The notes under the pieces: generated by a model
Seen by the model: only the letters and a program-made list of their open reading frames with translations
Databases searched by the model: none
What the model was told of the DNA's origin: nothing
DNA from: CAZNQW01 sp964575225
GTDB taxonomy: Bacteria; Chloroflexota; Anaerolineae; JAAYZQ01
Length of the DNA stretch: 11,954 nt
Assembly (NCBI GenBank): GCA_964575225.1
Contig: CAZNQW010000114.1
Coordinates: 1-11,954, forward strand
Reading direction: 5' to 3'
Translations under genes and position numbers: made by a program
Part shown: positions 1 to 6,873 of the stretch, one piece after another
Position numbering within the stretch: position 1 is the stretch's first letter
Layout of the letters: every line of letters starts with the position of its first letter

Positions 1-63
1 AAAGGGCAAGTCCGGCTCACGAGTTTCCGAAATGAGGACTTTTGACAAGGACGGAATCCCCAC

Positions 64-92
64 TTGATAGGTGGGAGATCTTGTGCTAGAAT
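64..92 (+). promoter_or_regulatory. Predicted sigma-70 type promoter of the methyltransferase operon
   Basis: A -35 box TTGATA (64-69, five of six consensus bases) lies 17 bp before a -10 box TAGAAT (87-92, five of six). A TG dinucleotide at 84-85 makes it an extended -10. Transcription would start near 98-100. It points toward the corrinoid protein gene and is the only strong promoter I see before it. Prediction from sequence only. Confidence 0.6.
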
Positions 93-94
93 GG

Positions 95-106
95 ATTATC
101 GATAAT
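95..106. promoter_or_regulatory. Perfect 12-bp palindrome at the presumed transcription start, candidate operator
   Basis: ATTATCGATAAT is a perfect palindrome that begins three bases after the -10 box and covers the expected start site, a common place for a repressor site. Short AT-flanked palindromes of this size suit dimeric GntR/FadR-type regulators, and one is encoded at 5881-6561. The link between that regulator and this site is inference. Confidence 0.4.
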
Positions 107-447
107 TAATAGTCGCTAGGCATTCTTTCCGGGATCGAGCGAACGCCAGTCAATCCATCCAGGGTGCAACGGGCTGAAGCAGGTCCACGGAGGAGAGAGC
201 AAAAGGCCTGGAGCAACAAGAGCGATTCGGGAAGGTTTTGGGTCATCGCCAGCCCCTAAACTGCTGCCAGCAGGGCCATCACACCAGTGCGCATGGCACA
301 CAAACAGGGCCCCATAGAGGGACGCCCCATAGGTTGCAGGATCTTGTTTGCAGAAAGGAAGGTGCCTATCAGCCAATCCTCATTCGGTCTCAGCAAGACA
401 CGGGCAAGTGGGCCCAATCAATCGCGTCAAAGAACGGAGGACAATGC
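107..447 (+). other. Long untranslated leader of the methyltransferase operon
   Basis: About 340 bases separate the predicted start site from the first gene, with no convincing coding region on either strand. The stretch has GC-rich short inverted repeats, for example CTGCTG/CAGCAG at 261-273. I looked for cobalamin, SAM and glycine riboswitch signatures and found only fragmentary resemblance, so no class is assigned. The ribosome binding site GGAGG of the first gene is at 436-440. Confidence 0.35.
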
Positions 448-1095
448 ATGGAAACCGAGATTTTGCAGAATCTAAAGCAGTCGGTCATCGACTTGGATCC
501 CGCGGCCGCCAAGGAATGGGCACAAAAGGCCGTAGCCGGTGCGGTGGATCCGATCAAAAGCCTGGACGCCTTGACCGAAGCCATCCGCAAGGTTGGCGAT
601 GATTTCGAGAGCGGCGAAGTGTGGCTTCCCGATCTGGTCGGAGCTGCCGACGCATTGCAGGCGGCCATGCCCATCATCGAGGAAGATATCAAGCGTCGTG
701 GAGCGGTCCGCGAGAGCCTGGGTGTCGTGGTCATTGGCACCGTCAAGGGAGACATCCATACCATTGGCAAGATGATGGTCAGTACCTTTCTCACGGCCGC
801 GGGCTTTTCGGTGTATGATGTGGGTGTGGACGTAGACGCTCAAAAGTTCATGGATGCTGTCAAGGAGTACAAGGCACAGGTGCTGGCTATGTCGGCTCTG
901 CTCTCCTTCACGGCGCCTGAACAAAAGCGGGTCATCCAGGCCCTGGAAGAGGCGGGCATTCGTGATTCGGTTAAAGTCATCGTCGGTGGCGGCGCCATCA
1001 CGGGCGGCTTTGCCGAGAACATTGGCGCGGATGGCTATTCCCCGGCGGCGCCCGGCGCTGTGGGCCTGGTCAAAGGCCTTCTGGGGATCGAATAG
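448..1095 (+). CDS. Corrinoid-binding methyl-carrier protein (MttC/MtbC/MtgC family)
   Basis: This 215-residue protein is the methyl carrier of a three-component methyltransferase system. It holds a cobamide whose Co(I) accepts the methyl group from the MttB-type enzyme encoded next to it. Residues 1-90 form the helical cap domain seen in this family. Residues 90-215 are the Rossmann-like B12 domain with the base-off signature DxHxxG (D102, H104, G107 in GDIHTIG), the SxL element (S149-L151) and the GGG loop (180-182). H104 is the expected lower cobalt ligand. Length is normal for the family (about 210-220). The start at 448 was chosen over upstream in-frame codons because GGAGG (436-440) sits seven bases before it. 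The native substrate cannot be read from this protein. Cytoplasmic. Confidence 0.93.
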   Translation: METEILQNLKQSVIDLDPAAAKEWAQKAVAGAVDPIKSLDALTEAIRKVGDDFESGEVWLPDLVGAADALQAAMPIIEEDIKRRGAVRESLGVVVIGTVKGDIHTIGKMMVSTFLTAAGFSVYDVGVDVDAQKFMDAVKEYKAQVLAMSALLSFTAPEQKRVIQALEEAGIRDSVKVIVGGGAITGGFAENIGADGYSPAAPGAVGLVKGLLGIE

Positions 1096-1110
1096 ACAGG
1101 AGAGAGAACA

Positions 1111-2625
1111 ATGACTATGCAAGGCATTAAGCGCAAGATTCCCGTCCTGGAAGTCCTCACCGAAGCTGAGGTCGAAGCCATCCATCGCGCAACGCTCCAA
1201 GTTCTCTGGGAAACCGGAGTCACGTTCCACCATGCCGAAGCGCTCGACATTTTTGAGGATGCGGGCTGCCAAGTAGACCGCAGCAACAATCGCGTGCGCT
1301 TTCCCAACTGGTTGGTTGAGCAGTGTCTGGCCACCTGCCCCAACAGCTTCCGGGTCAAGGCCCGCAACCCCAAGAACGACATCATCCTGTCCGGCGGGGG
1401 AGACACCACCTACAGCATGATCGGCTGCGCCATGAGCAGTCTGGACCTGGAGACGTGGGCGCCCAGGCCCGCCACGCGCCAAGAGTTCTATGACTACATG
1501 CGCCTTGTGGATGCGCTGCCTTATGCCCACATCATGAGCGCCTTCCCCATGTTTGGTTTTGCCGGGACACCCGAGTGCATGCAGTTGCTCGAGTCCAATG
1601 CCAGCAAGCTGCGCGTCTCCAGCAAGACCCAGCAGGAAGGTGGCGTGCTCGATAACCATCTTTGGAACATCAAGATGGCCCAAGCCGTAGGCGCTGATTG
1701 TATGCAGTTGATCAACCCGGCTGCCCCGCTGACCTACTATGAAAACATTAGCCAGATGGTCCTGGATTGCTGCGAGTTGGATACGCCGTTCCACACCGCA
1801 TCGGGCCCTGTGGCGGGCGCCACGGCGCCGGCCACCCTGGCCGGTGCGTTGGTCAACAACAACGCTGAAGGCATGGCCGGTATCATTCTCGCGCAACTTG
1901 TCAAGCCTGGGCACCGCGTCTGGACCGGCAACATGATGATGGTGCAGAACATGCGCACCGGTTCGCCCAGCTTTGGCGCCGTTGAGAACGTCCTGGGCGA
2001 AGCCATGTTCAACCAGGTCTGGCGCCGCTACCAGATCCCAACCTGGATCAGCAGTTGCGCCTGGTGCGATTCCAAGGTCATCGACTATCAGGCAGGGTGG
2101 GAGCAAACCATGGCTCTCGCCTTTGGCCTACTCTCTGGCCCATCTGCCATGTTCTACCTTGGTTCTCTCACTGCCGAGCTTACGGGCCATCCCTACAAGT
2201 CAGTGATGGACAACGACATCCTCGGGCAGGCCGCCCGGTTCCTGGCCGGCGCCACTGTCAACGAAGAGACGCTGGCTGTGGATCTGATCAACCAGGTGGG
2301 CCCGATCCCAGGTTACTTCCTGAACCTTCCGCATACTCGCGAATGGTGGAAGAAGGAGCAATTCCTGACCAAGACGGCCGACCAGGATTCGTACGAGATC
2401 TGGGTGGGCAAGGGCAAAAAGACGGCCCTCGACCATGCCGAGGAAGTGGCCCAAAAGATCCTGGCCACTCACAAGGGCGATCCCCTCACCGCCGAGCAGG
2501 AAGCTGCTGTCGAAAAGATCCTTCAAGATGCTCGCGAGGCCTATCGCGCCCAAGGTCAAATTTCGGATGCCGACTGGGAGGCTTATATGAAAGTAATCGA
2601 GTCTCCCACCTATCCCTTTGCCTAA
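1111..2625 (+). CDS. MttB/MtgB-family corrinoid methyltransferase, non-pyrrolysine
   Basis: This 504-residue protein belongs to the trimethylamine methyltransferase (MttB) superfamily, TIM-barrel enzymes that move a methyl group from a substrate to a corrinoid protein. Archaeal MttB carries pyrrolysine at an in-frame amber codon; here the frame is open throughout without TAG, so it belongs with the bacterial homologues. Characterised members of that group act on quaternary amines such as glycine betaine, proline betaine or carnitine. The exact substrate is not predictable here. Family-like stretches include the N-terminal helix region (about 15-60), a Gly-rich GGGDTTYSMIG segment near residue 95, and the central barrel with HTASGPVAGATAPATLAGAL near 230. 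AGGAGAG (1098-1104) supports the start. It follows the corrinoid gene by 15 bp, which fixes the two as partners. The C-terminal 80 residues are helical and charged. Confidence 0.92.
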   Translation: MTMQGIKRKIPVLEVLTEAEVEAIHRATLQVLWETGVTFHHAEALDIFEDAGCQVDRSNNRVRFPNWLVEQCLATCPNSFRVKARNPKNDIILSGGGDTTYSMIGCAMSSLDLETWAPRPATRQEFYDYMRLVDALPYAHIMSAFPMFGFAGTPECMQLLESNASKLRVSSKTQQEGGVLDNHLWNIKMAQAVGADCMQLINPAAPLTYYENISQMVLDCCELDTPFHTASGPVAGATAPATLAGALVNNNAEGMAGIILAQLVKPGHRVWTGNMMMVQNMRTGSPSFGAVENVLGEAMFNQVWRRYQIPTWISSCAWCDSKVIDYQAGWEQTMALAFGLLSGPSAMFYLGSLTAELTGHPYKSVMDNDILGQAARFLAGATVNEETLAVDLINQVGPIPGYFLNLPHTREWWKKEQFLTKTADQDSYEIWVGKGKKTALDHAEEVAQKILATHKGDPLTAEQEAAVEKILQDAREAYRAQGQISDADWEAYMKVIESPTYPFA

Positions 2626-2644
2626 TTCAGGCGTTCGGTGATGT

Positions 2645-2676
2645 GCAGCGCCCGCAAATGGTCTTGCGGGCGCTGC
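2645..2676 (+). promoter_or_regulatory. Strong intercistronic RNA hairpin
   Basis: GCAGCGCCCGCAA (2645-2657) and TTGCGGGCGCTGC (2664-2676) form a perfect 13-bp stem around a six-base loop. It starts 19 bases after the methyltransferase stop. No T-run follows, so it is not a classical intrinsic terminator. A stem like this can protect the upstream mRNA from 3' exonucleases or stall part of the transcription. Either would give much more methyltransferase and corrinoid protein than downstream repair proteins. Confidence 0.65.
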
Positions 2677-2699
2677 GCCCAGACCGGGGAGAAGAGAAG

Positions 2700-2942
2700 A
2701 TGCCGTTGTATGAATACCTCTGTACCGAGTGCTTGGAGCGGGTAGAGGTTCTGTCCAGAACCTATGCCGAGCCGAAAGGGCTGGTCTGTAAAAAGTGCGG
2801 AAGCTCGCGCCTCCGCCGTGTGATGTCTCGGGTCACCTACAACAAGCTCGGCAGCGGTTCACAGGAGGACCTGGCAGTCATCGACCGGGATGTCAAGCGC
2901 CGCTTTGAGAAAAAGGTCAGGGGTGACTCGCTTCTGGGCTAA
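2700..2942 (+). CDS. FmdB-type zinc ribbon protein
   Basis: This 80-residue protein starts MPLYEYLCTEC, the typical opening of the FmdB/CxxC small zinc ribbon family. Four cysteines (C8, C11, C30, C33) in two CxxC knuckles 18 residues apart should bind one zinc. The basic, charged C-terminal tail (about 36-80) has no recognisable domain. FmdB was named as a proposed regulator of amide metabolism, but the biochemical role of the family is unsettled. GGGGAG (2686-2691) precedes the ATG by eight bases. The frame is open much further upstream, but that part lies inside the methyltransferase gene in another frame and was rejected. Its position between the methyltransferase and the repair-like genes suggests a role in assembly or regulation of the system (inference). 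Confidence 0.82.
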   Translation: MPLYEYLCTECLERVEVLSRTYAEPKGLVCKKCGSSRLRRVMSRVTYNKLGSGSQEDLAVIDRDVKRRFEKKVRGDSLLG

Positions 2943-3003
2943 CATAACGGTGCGGACACTCTGGTCATGTGATTGTGTAAGGGCAGGGTGAGATTGAGGG
3001 TTT

Positions 3004-3696
3004 ATGCCAATACTCCGAAATATACCAATTCCCATCACCCCCGCAGAAATCCTCGGGAGACGCAAGAAGAGAGCCAACCCGCCCCACGTGCTCCAGGCGG
3101 CTGAGGAAGCCATCGCCCTAGCCCAGGCTCTGTGGCAGCCGGTAGCCCTTTACGAGTGGCTAGATGTCGTGGCCATCGAAGGGCACGATGTGCGGGTCAG
3201 CGGACCCTTGGGTGAAGGCCTCCTGGACATTGGCCCCCGTGCCGGCTTGCTCGATCCGGCGCGCCAGGTTGTGGTCGCCGTCGGTACTCTGGGATTCGCC
3301 TTGGAGCGGCGCGTCCACGAGCTAACCGAGGCCGGGCAGGCCCTGAATGCCCTGTTGCTCGATAGTGCCGGTGTGGTGGCTGTGGGGGCCATTGGCGAGG
3401 CGATGCGTTGCCTGGCCGAAGAGACGGCGGTTGGTCAGGGATGGGGCGTCAGCCCTTCTTTGGCTCCGGGTTCGCTCGTGGGCTGGTCGGTCGAAGGACA
3501 GTCGGCGCTGTGCGGACTTTTGCCCTTGGAAGAGATTGGGGTGACTCTCAATAGCTTTGGCATTTTGGAACCCTTTAAATCGGCGAGCTGGCTGATTGGG
3601 ATTGGTCCGGGCTATGAGGCGCGCCACGTGGGCTCCATGTGCTATCTGTGCGCCCTTTCAGATACTTGCTGGCGACGCCGGGAGGATCGCTCATGA
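3004..3696 (+). CDS. Methionine synthase activation-domain-like protein with C-terminal Cys cluster
   Basis: This 230-residue protein resembles the activation domain of B12-dependent methionine synthase (MetH), which uses SAM and an electron donor to rescue oxidised Co(II) cobalamin. The resemblance lies in the LLLDSAGVVAVGAIGEAM helix (119-134 region) and in residues 150-201, where the order SPS..., LLPLEEIGVTLN and ILEPFKSASWLIGIG follows the MetH activation pattern. The MetH RxxxGYP SAM-binding motif is not cleanly present. The C-terminus has C213, C216 and C222 (CxxCx5C), which could bind an iron-sulfur cluster or metal with a further ligand. GAGGG at 2996-3000 is the ribosome site, only three bases from the ATG. 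The stop overlaps the next start as ATGA, so the two are probably translationally coupled. Likely role: reductive reactivation of the corrinoid protein encoded at 448 (inference). Confidence 0.75.
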   Translation: MPILRNIPIPITPAEILGRRKKRANPPHVLQAAEEAIALAQALWQPVALYEWLDVVAIEGHDVRVSGPLGEGLLDIGPRAGLLDPARQVVVAVGTLGFALERRVHELTEAGQALNALLLDSAGVVAVGAIGEAMRCLAEETAVGQGWGVSPSLAPGSLVGWSVEGQSALCGLLPLEEIGVTLNSFGILEPFKSASWLIGIGPGYEARHVGSMCYLCALSDTCWRRREDRS

Positions 3697-5720
3697 CCAT
3701 TGCCCTGGGCATCGACACGGGCGGTACCTACACCGATGCGGTGCTGCTCAACTATGAAACGGGTCAAATCCTCACTTCGTCCAAAGCCTTGACCACCCGG
3801 CACGATCTGTCGCTGGGGATCCGTGCCGCCATGGATTCCGCTTTTCAACAGCCGGCAGCACCCGATCCGGCTGAGGTGCGCCTGGTCGGGGTTTCAACAA
3901 CGCTGGCCACCAATGCCATCGTCGAAGATCAGGGCAGCCCGGTGTGTCTCATCCTCATCGGCTACGATCCAGAGGTCATCCGGCATTACCAATTGGAGGA
4001 TGCGCTGGTGGCCGATGAGGTCGTGTACATCGACGGCGGTCACGATATTTACGGCGTAGAAGCCCGGCCTTTGGACGAGGCCGCGCTGCGCGAGGCGGTG
4101 CTGCACGTCACGGCCCAGGAGCACATCCAGGTGTTTGCCGTCTCGTCCTATTTCAGTGTGCGTAATTCGGCCCACGAACTCCGCGCGCGGTCGCTGATCG
4201 AAGAATGGACGGGCTTGCCGGTGACTTGTGGCCACGAGCTGACCAGCCGATTGAATTCGGTGCGCCGGGCCACCACGGTGACCCTCAATGCCCGGTTGGT
4301 ACCGCTGTTGCTGGATCTGGTTCAAACACTGCGCGGTGTCTTGGAAGAACGTCACATCGACGCGCCCTTGATGATGATGAAAGGCGATGGGTCGCTGATG
4401 CGCGCCGAGTGGGCACTGCGGCGACCCATTGAAACCATTCTGTCGGGTCCTGCCGCCAGTGTGGTGGGAGCCTGGCACCTGACTAACCTTGCGCCCGACA
4501 GCCAGCCCAAGCCCGCGGTCTGGGTTCTGGACATGGGCGGCACCACCACCGACATCGCTGCCATCCGTAACGGGCGCCCCTGGCTCAATCCCGAGGGAGC
4601 CCAGGTGGGGCCGTGGCGCACGATGGTAGAGGCGGTGGACGTCCACACCCTGGGCCTGGGTGGAGATAGCCACGTGCGCCTGGACCCGGAGCGCCATCTG
4701 GAAATCGGTCCGCAGCGCGTCGTGCCCCTGAGCTTGTTGGCCGGCCCAAACCCCGAGATCATTGATGAACTGCGCCACCAGGTTCGGAACGCACCGCATA
4801 ACCTGTTGACCGGTCAGTTCCTTGTAGCCAACGGCGCGCCCCGTGTCTCACTGTCGGCCCACGAGCAAGCGCTGCTGGATCTTTTGGTCCAAAGGCCAAG
4901 GGCAATCGCCCGGTTGCTGGCCGAAAGTGAGAACAGCTTTGCCTTACAGCGGAGCATCGATCGCCTGATCCGCGAGCGGCTGGTGCTCAGGGCCGGGTTC
5001 ACGCCCACCGATGCCCTCCATGCCCTGGGTCAGTTGGCGCTGTGGAATGGCGAAGCGGCGCAGGTAGGCGCTACGATCCTGGCCTCTCAGGCGGGCAGTG
5101 ATGAAGCCAGCTTCTGTGGGGTGGTGGTGGAGGAGGTATCGCGTCGGGCGGCTGTGGCCCTGATCGACACCGGCCTGATGGAAGAGGGCATCGAGCCCCA
5201 GTGGCAAGCAGAGCCCACGGCCGCCGATCTGTTGTCGCGCGCCCTGCAAGGGTCGAACGAGCGGGCGCTGCGCTGTACTCTGGCGCTGCGAGATCCGGTG
5301 GTGGCCATTGGCGCGCCGGTGGAGGCCTACCTGCCTGCTACGGCGAATCACCTGAACACCGAGCTGATCATCCCGCCCTTTGCGGCGGTGGCCAACGCCG
5401 TCGGCGCGGTGGTGGGCAGTGTGGTGCAAACCCGGCGAGTGCTCATCTCACCCCTGGCCAAAAATCGACTCCGGGTCCACTTGCCCGGTGAAATTGCGGA
5501 CTTTGCCCACCTATGGGAAGCGGTCGAGTACGTGGACCAGAAAATGAAGCTGGTGATGGAGGCCTTGGGCCGCGAGGCAGGCGCCGAGCAGGTAGAGGTT
5601 CAGCAGGTGCGCCAGGATCAAACTGCCCAATTGCGCGTCGGTTGGGGCGACGACGTCTATTTGGGCACCGAGTTGGTGTACACCGCCGTCGGGCGACCCA
5701 GCCGCGCCGTCAGAAGGTAG
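3693..5720 (+). CDS. HyuA-like (hydantoinase/oxoprolinase family) ASKHA ATPase
   Basis: This 675-residue protein has the hydantoinase/oxoprolinase N-terminal domain (about 2-180) and the hydantoinase A domain (about 190-340). Nucleotide-binding motifs of the actin-like ATPase fold are clear: phosphate-1 GIDTGGTYTD (6-15), STTLATNAI (68-76), GDGSLM (231-236), ILSGPAASVVGA (249-260), phosphate-2 LDMGGTTTDIA (279-289) and HTLGLGGDS (318-326). Residues 385-445 look like a winged-helix-type helical region, and the rest to 675 is an extension I do not recognise. No HyuB partner is encoded beside it, which argues against hydantoin or oxoproline hydrolysis. RamA/RACo corrinoid activators also use an ASKHA-like ATPase domain but carry a ferredoxin domain that is missing here. 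I infer an ATP-driven partner of the preceding activation-like protein. The ATG at 3693 overlaps that gene and has GGAGG at 3681-3685. Confidence 0.85.
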   Translation: MTIALGIDTGGTYTDAVLLNYETGQILTSSKALTTRHDLSLGIRAAMDSAFQQPAAPDPAEVRLVGVSTTLATNAIVEDQGSPVCLILIGYDPEVIRHYQLEDALVADEVVYIDGGHDIYGVEARPLDEAALREAVLHVTAQEHIQVFAVSSYFSVRNSAHELRARSLIEEWTGLPVTCGHELTSRLNSVRRATTVTLNARLVPLLLDLVQTLRGVLEERHIDAPLMMMKGDGSLMRAEWALRRPIETILSGPAASVVGAWHLTNLAPDSQPKPAVWVLDMGGTTTDIAAIRNGRPWLNPEGAQVGPWRTMVEAVDVHTLGLGGDSHVRLDPERHLEIGPQRVVPLSLLAGPNPEIIDELRHQVRNAPHNLLTGQFLVANGAPRVSLSAHEQALLDLLVQRPRAIARLLAESENSFALQRSIDRLIRERLVLRAGFTPTDALHALGQLALWNGEAAQVGATILASQAGSDEASFCGVVVEEVSRRAAVALIDTGLMEEGIEPQWQAEPTAADLLSRALQGSNERALRCTLALRDPVVAIGAPVEAYLPATANHLNTELIIPPFAAVANAVGAVVGSVVQTRRVLISPLAKNRLRVHLPGEIADFAHLWEAVEYVDQKMKLVMEALGREAGAEQVEVQQVRQDQTAQLRVGWGDDVYLGTELVYTAVGRPSRAVRR

Positions 5721-5764
5721 CCAAAGGAATTTCCGGGCAAGCCAGGTACACTTCCCGATTTCAT

Positions 5765-5785
5765 ACCGGCGACCCAGGGGCCGGT
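5765..5785 (+). terminator. Possible weak terminator after the operon
   Basis: ACCGGC (5765-5770) and GCCGGT (5780-5785) form a six-bp stem with a nine-base loop, followed by only TTTC. It is correctly placed 45 bases after the last operon gene and before the convergent regulator. The short T-run makes it a weak call. Confidence 0.25.
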
Positions 5786-5880
5786 TTCAGTACATGCCGA
5801 TCTGGACCCCTTTCACAGCAGCCCGATGGATCGATAGCCCGCTGGAAAACGTTCGGCTTGGAGCCAAGGTCCGTTCCGGG

Positions 5881-6561
5881 TTATTGGTCTCTCAAGTGGT
5901 CAGCCAAATCAACAAAATGCTGTTCGATGATGCAAGCAGCAACTTCGGGATCACGGGTGCGGAGGGCATCGAGGATGTGCGCATGCCGTCTGGTCAGAAA
6001 ATTGAGCTGATGGAGGTTGGTTCCATAGTAGGAAAACAGCGTCCACATGCCAAAGCCGATGGAGTGCCATGCTTTGTGCAAGAGCTTGTGCCCGGAAAGC
6101 TGTAGTAGCGTCTCGTGGAAAAGATTGTCGAGTTCTATGGTGCGCGCCCGGTCGTCCTCGGCGGCAGCGGCGATCATGTCGTCGAGGATGGCCTGCAAAT
6201 TCGCCAGATCGGCGTCGGCGAGTTGGGGGGCCACCAGGCGAACGGCCAAGGTCTCCATGGTGGCACGCAGGGTGTACACCTCCCACATATCCCGAGGTGA
6301 GAGGGAACAGACCGTGGAGCCTTTGAACGGCCGTGACTCGAGAAAGCCCGTTGAGGTCAAGTCGCGCACGGCCTCCCGTACCGGGGCCGTGCTGATCCCC
6401 AACTGGCGCGCTAGCGAAATCTCGACAATCCGATCGCCTGGCTGAAATTCACCGGTGAGAACGGCCTTGATAATGTACTCTTTGACTCGCTCGCTTGTGA
6501 CCGAGCGCTCGAATACCGGCTCGATGTCCTCAGTCGCTTCTTGTCGATTGGCTAGATTCAC
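5881..6561 (-). CDS. GntR-family transcriptional regulator, FadR subfamily (FCD domain)
   Basis: A DNA-binding regulator of 226 residues from the GTG at 6561. The winged helix-turn-helix covers about residues 19-86, with the typical GDRIVEISLARQLGIS and TAPVREAVRDL segments. The C-terminal FCD effector domain is all-helical (about 95-220) and keeps the metal or ligand residues D145, H149, H193 and H215. An upstream TTG at 6588 extends the frame by nine residues. I prefer the GTG because AGGG (6571-6568) lies six bases before it, and the predicted transcript would start only about ten bases before the TTG. FCD regulators usually sense small carboxylates or metal-bound acids. Convergent to the methyltransferase operon, it may control that operon (inference; it could also act only on itself or elsewhere). 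Confidence 0.88.
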   Translation of the reverse strand: MNLANRQEATEDIEPVFERSVTSERVKEYIIKAVLTGEFQPGDRIVEISLARQLGISTAPVREAVRDLTSTGFLESRPFKGSTVCSLSPRDMWEVYTLRATMETLAVRLVAPQLADADLANLQAILDDMIAAAAEDDRARTIELDNLFHETLLQLSGHKLLHKAWHSIGFGMWTLFSYYGTNLHQLNFLTRRHAHILDALRTRDPEVAACIIEQHFVDLADHLRDQ

Positions 6562-6593
6562 AGGCCACCCTGCCGAAATGGGTTCCAAGAGAG

Positions 6594-6606
6594 ATCGTGA
6601 AACGAT
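6594..6606. promoter_or_regulatory. Inverted repeat at the regulator's own start site, candidate autoregulatory site
   Basis: ATCGT (6594-6598) and ACGAT (6602-6606) form an inverted repeat around GAA, overlapping the end of the -10 box and the expected start site of the GntR gene. The half-site shares ATCG with the palindrome at 95-106, but the two sites are not the same sequence, so common recognition is only a suggestion. Confidence 0.3.
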
Positions 6607-6633
6607 TCTATCATCTTTTCACCCCTTTGTCAA
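6605..6633 (-). promoter_or_regulatory. Near-consensus promoter of the GntR regulator
   Basis: Read on the minus strand, TTGACA (6633-6628, perfect -35) is followed after 17 bp by TAGAAT (6610-6605, five of six) preceded by TGA, an extended -10. The start site would fall near 6598. The -10 box and extended element match those of the promoter at 64-92. Confidence 0.65.
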
Positions 6634-6873
6634 TCGCATAATTCCAGCTGTGGTTGAAACCGATCGAGTGGTGATTGGAACCCGACCGCCAGATGGCCGA
6701 AGCCCTGGGGGGTCTCCCTTCCTTGACCAATCATCGCCCGAACAGGTTATCCCACTAGTGATCTTGGGCCTTTTCAAAACGGTATGGGCGATTTTCCGAA
6801 ACACTATCACAGCTTTTCCCTAGTCTTCTAGGCCGAGGGTAAAAAAGGGATGTCCATTTCTGTTATCTTTGCA
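6634..6873. other. Intergenic stretch between the GntR promoter and hsdR, no gene seen
   Basis: No supported coding region on either strand. A small perfect inverted repeat, CCTAG/CTAGG around TCTT, lies at 6819-6832, and a run of six A (T on the minus strand) at 6841-6846. They are in the wrong order to make a normal intrinsic terminator for hsdR. Confidence 0.4.

Noticed and set aside
229..350. Cobalamin riboswitch-like pieces in the leader (GGGAAGG at 229-235, AGCCCCTAAACTG around 250-263, AGGTTGCAGGATC around 331-343)
   Set aside because: The order is vaguely similar to a B12 aptamer, but the conserved GCCACTG element and the B12 box AGCCAGGAGACCTGCC are not present, and I cannot fold the core. 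A covariance-model search would decide.
472..2106. Long minus-strand open frame (544 codons) opposite the first two operon genes
   Set aside because: It mirrors the codon pattern of two clearly recognised genes, has no family resemblance and no ribosome site.
1111..2625. Pyrrolysine-type MttB
   Set aside because: The reading frame contains no internal TAG, so the enzyme is a non-pyrrolysine member.
2055..2699. Upstream extension of the zinc ribbon frame
   Set aside because: It lies inside the methyltransferase gene in another frame, while the family's standard start MPLYEY with a ribosome site is at 2700.
5794..6105. Plus-strand open frame after the operon
   Set aside because: Mostly antisense to the GntR regulator, with no recognisable content.
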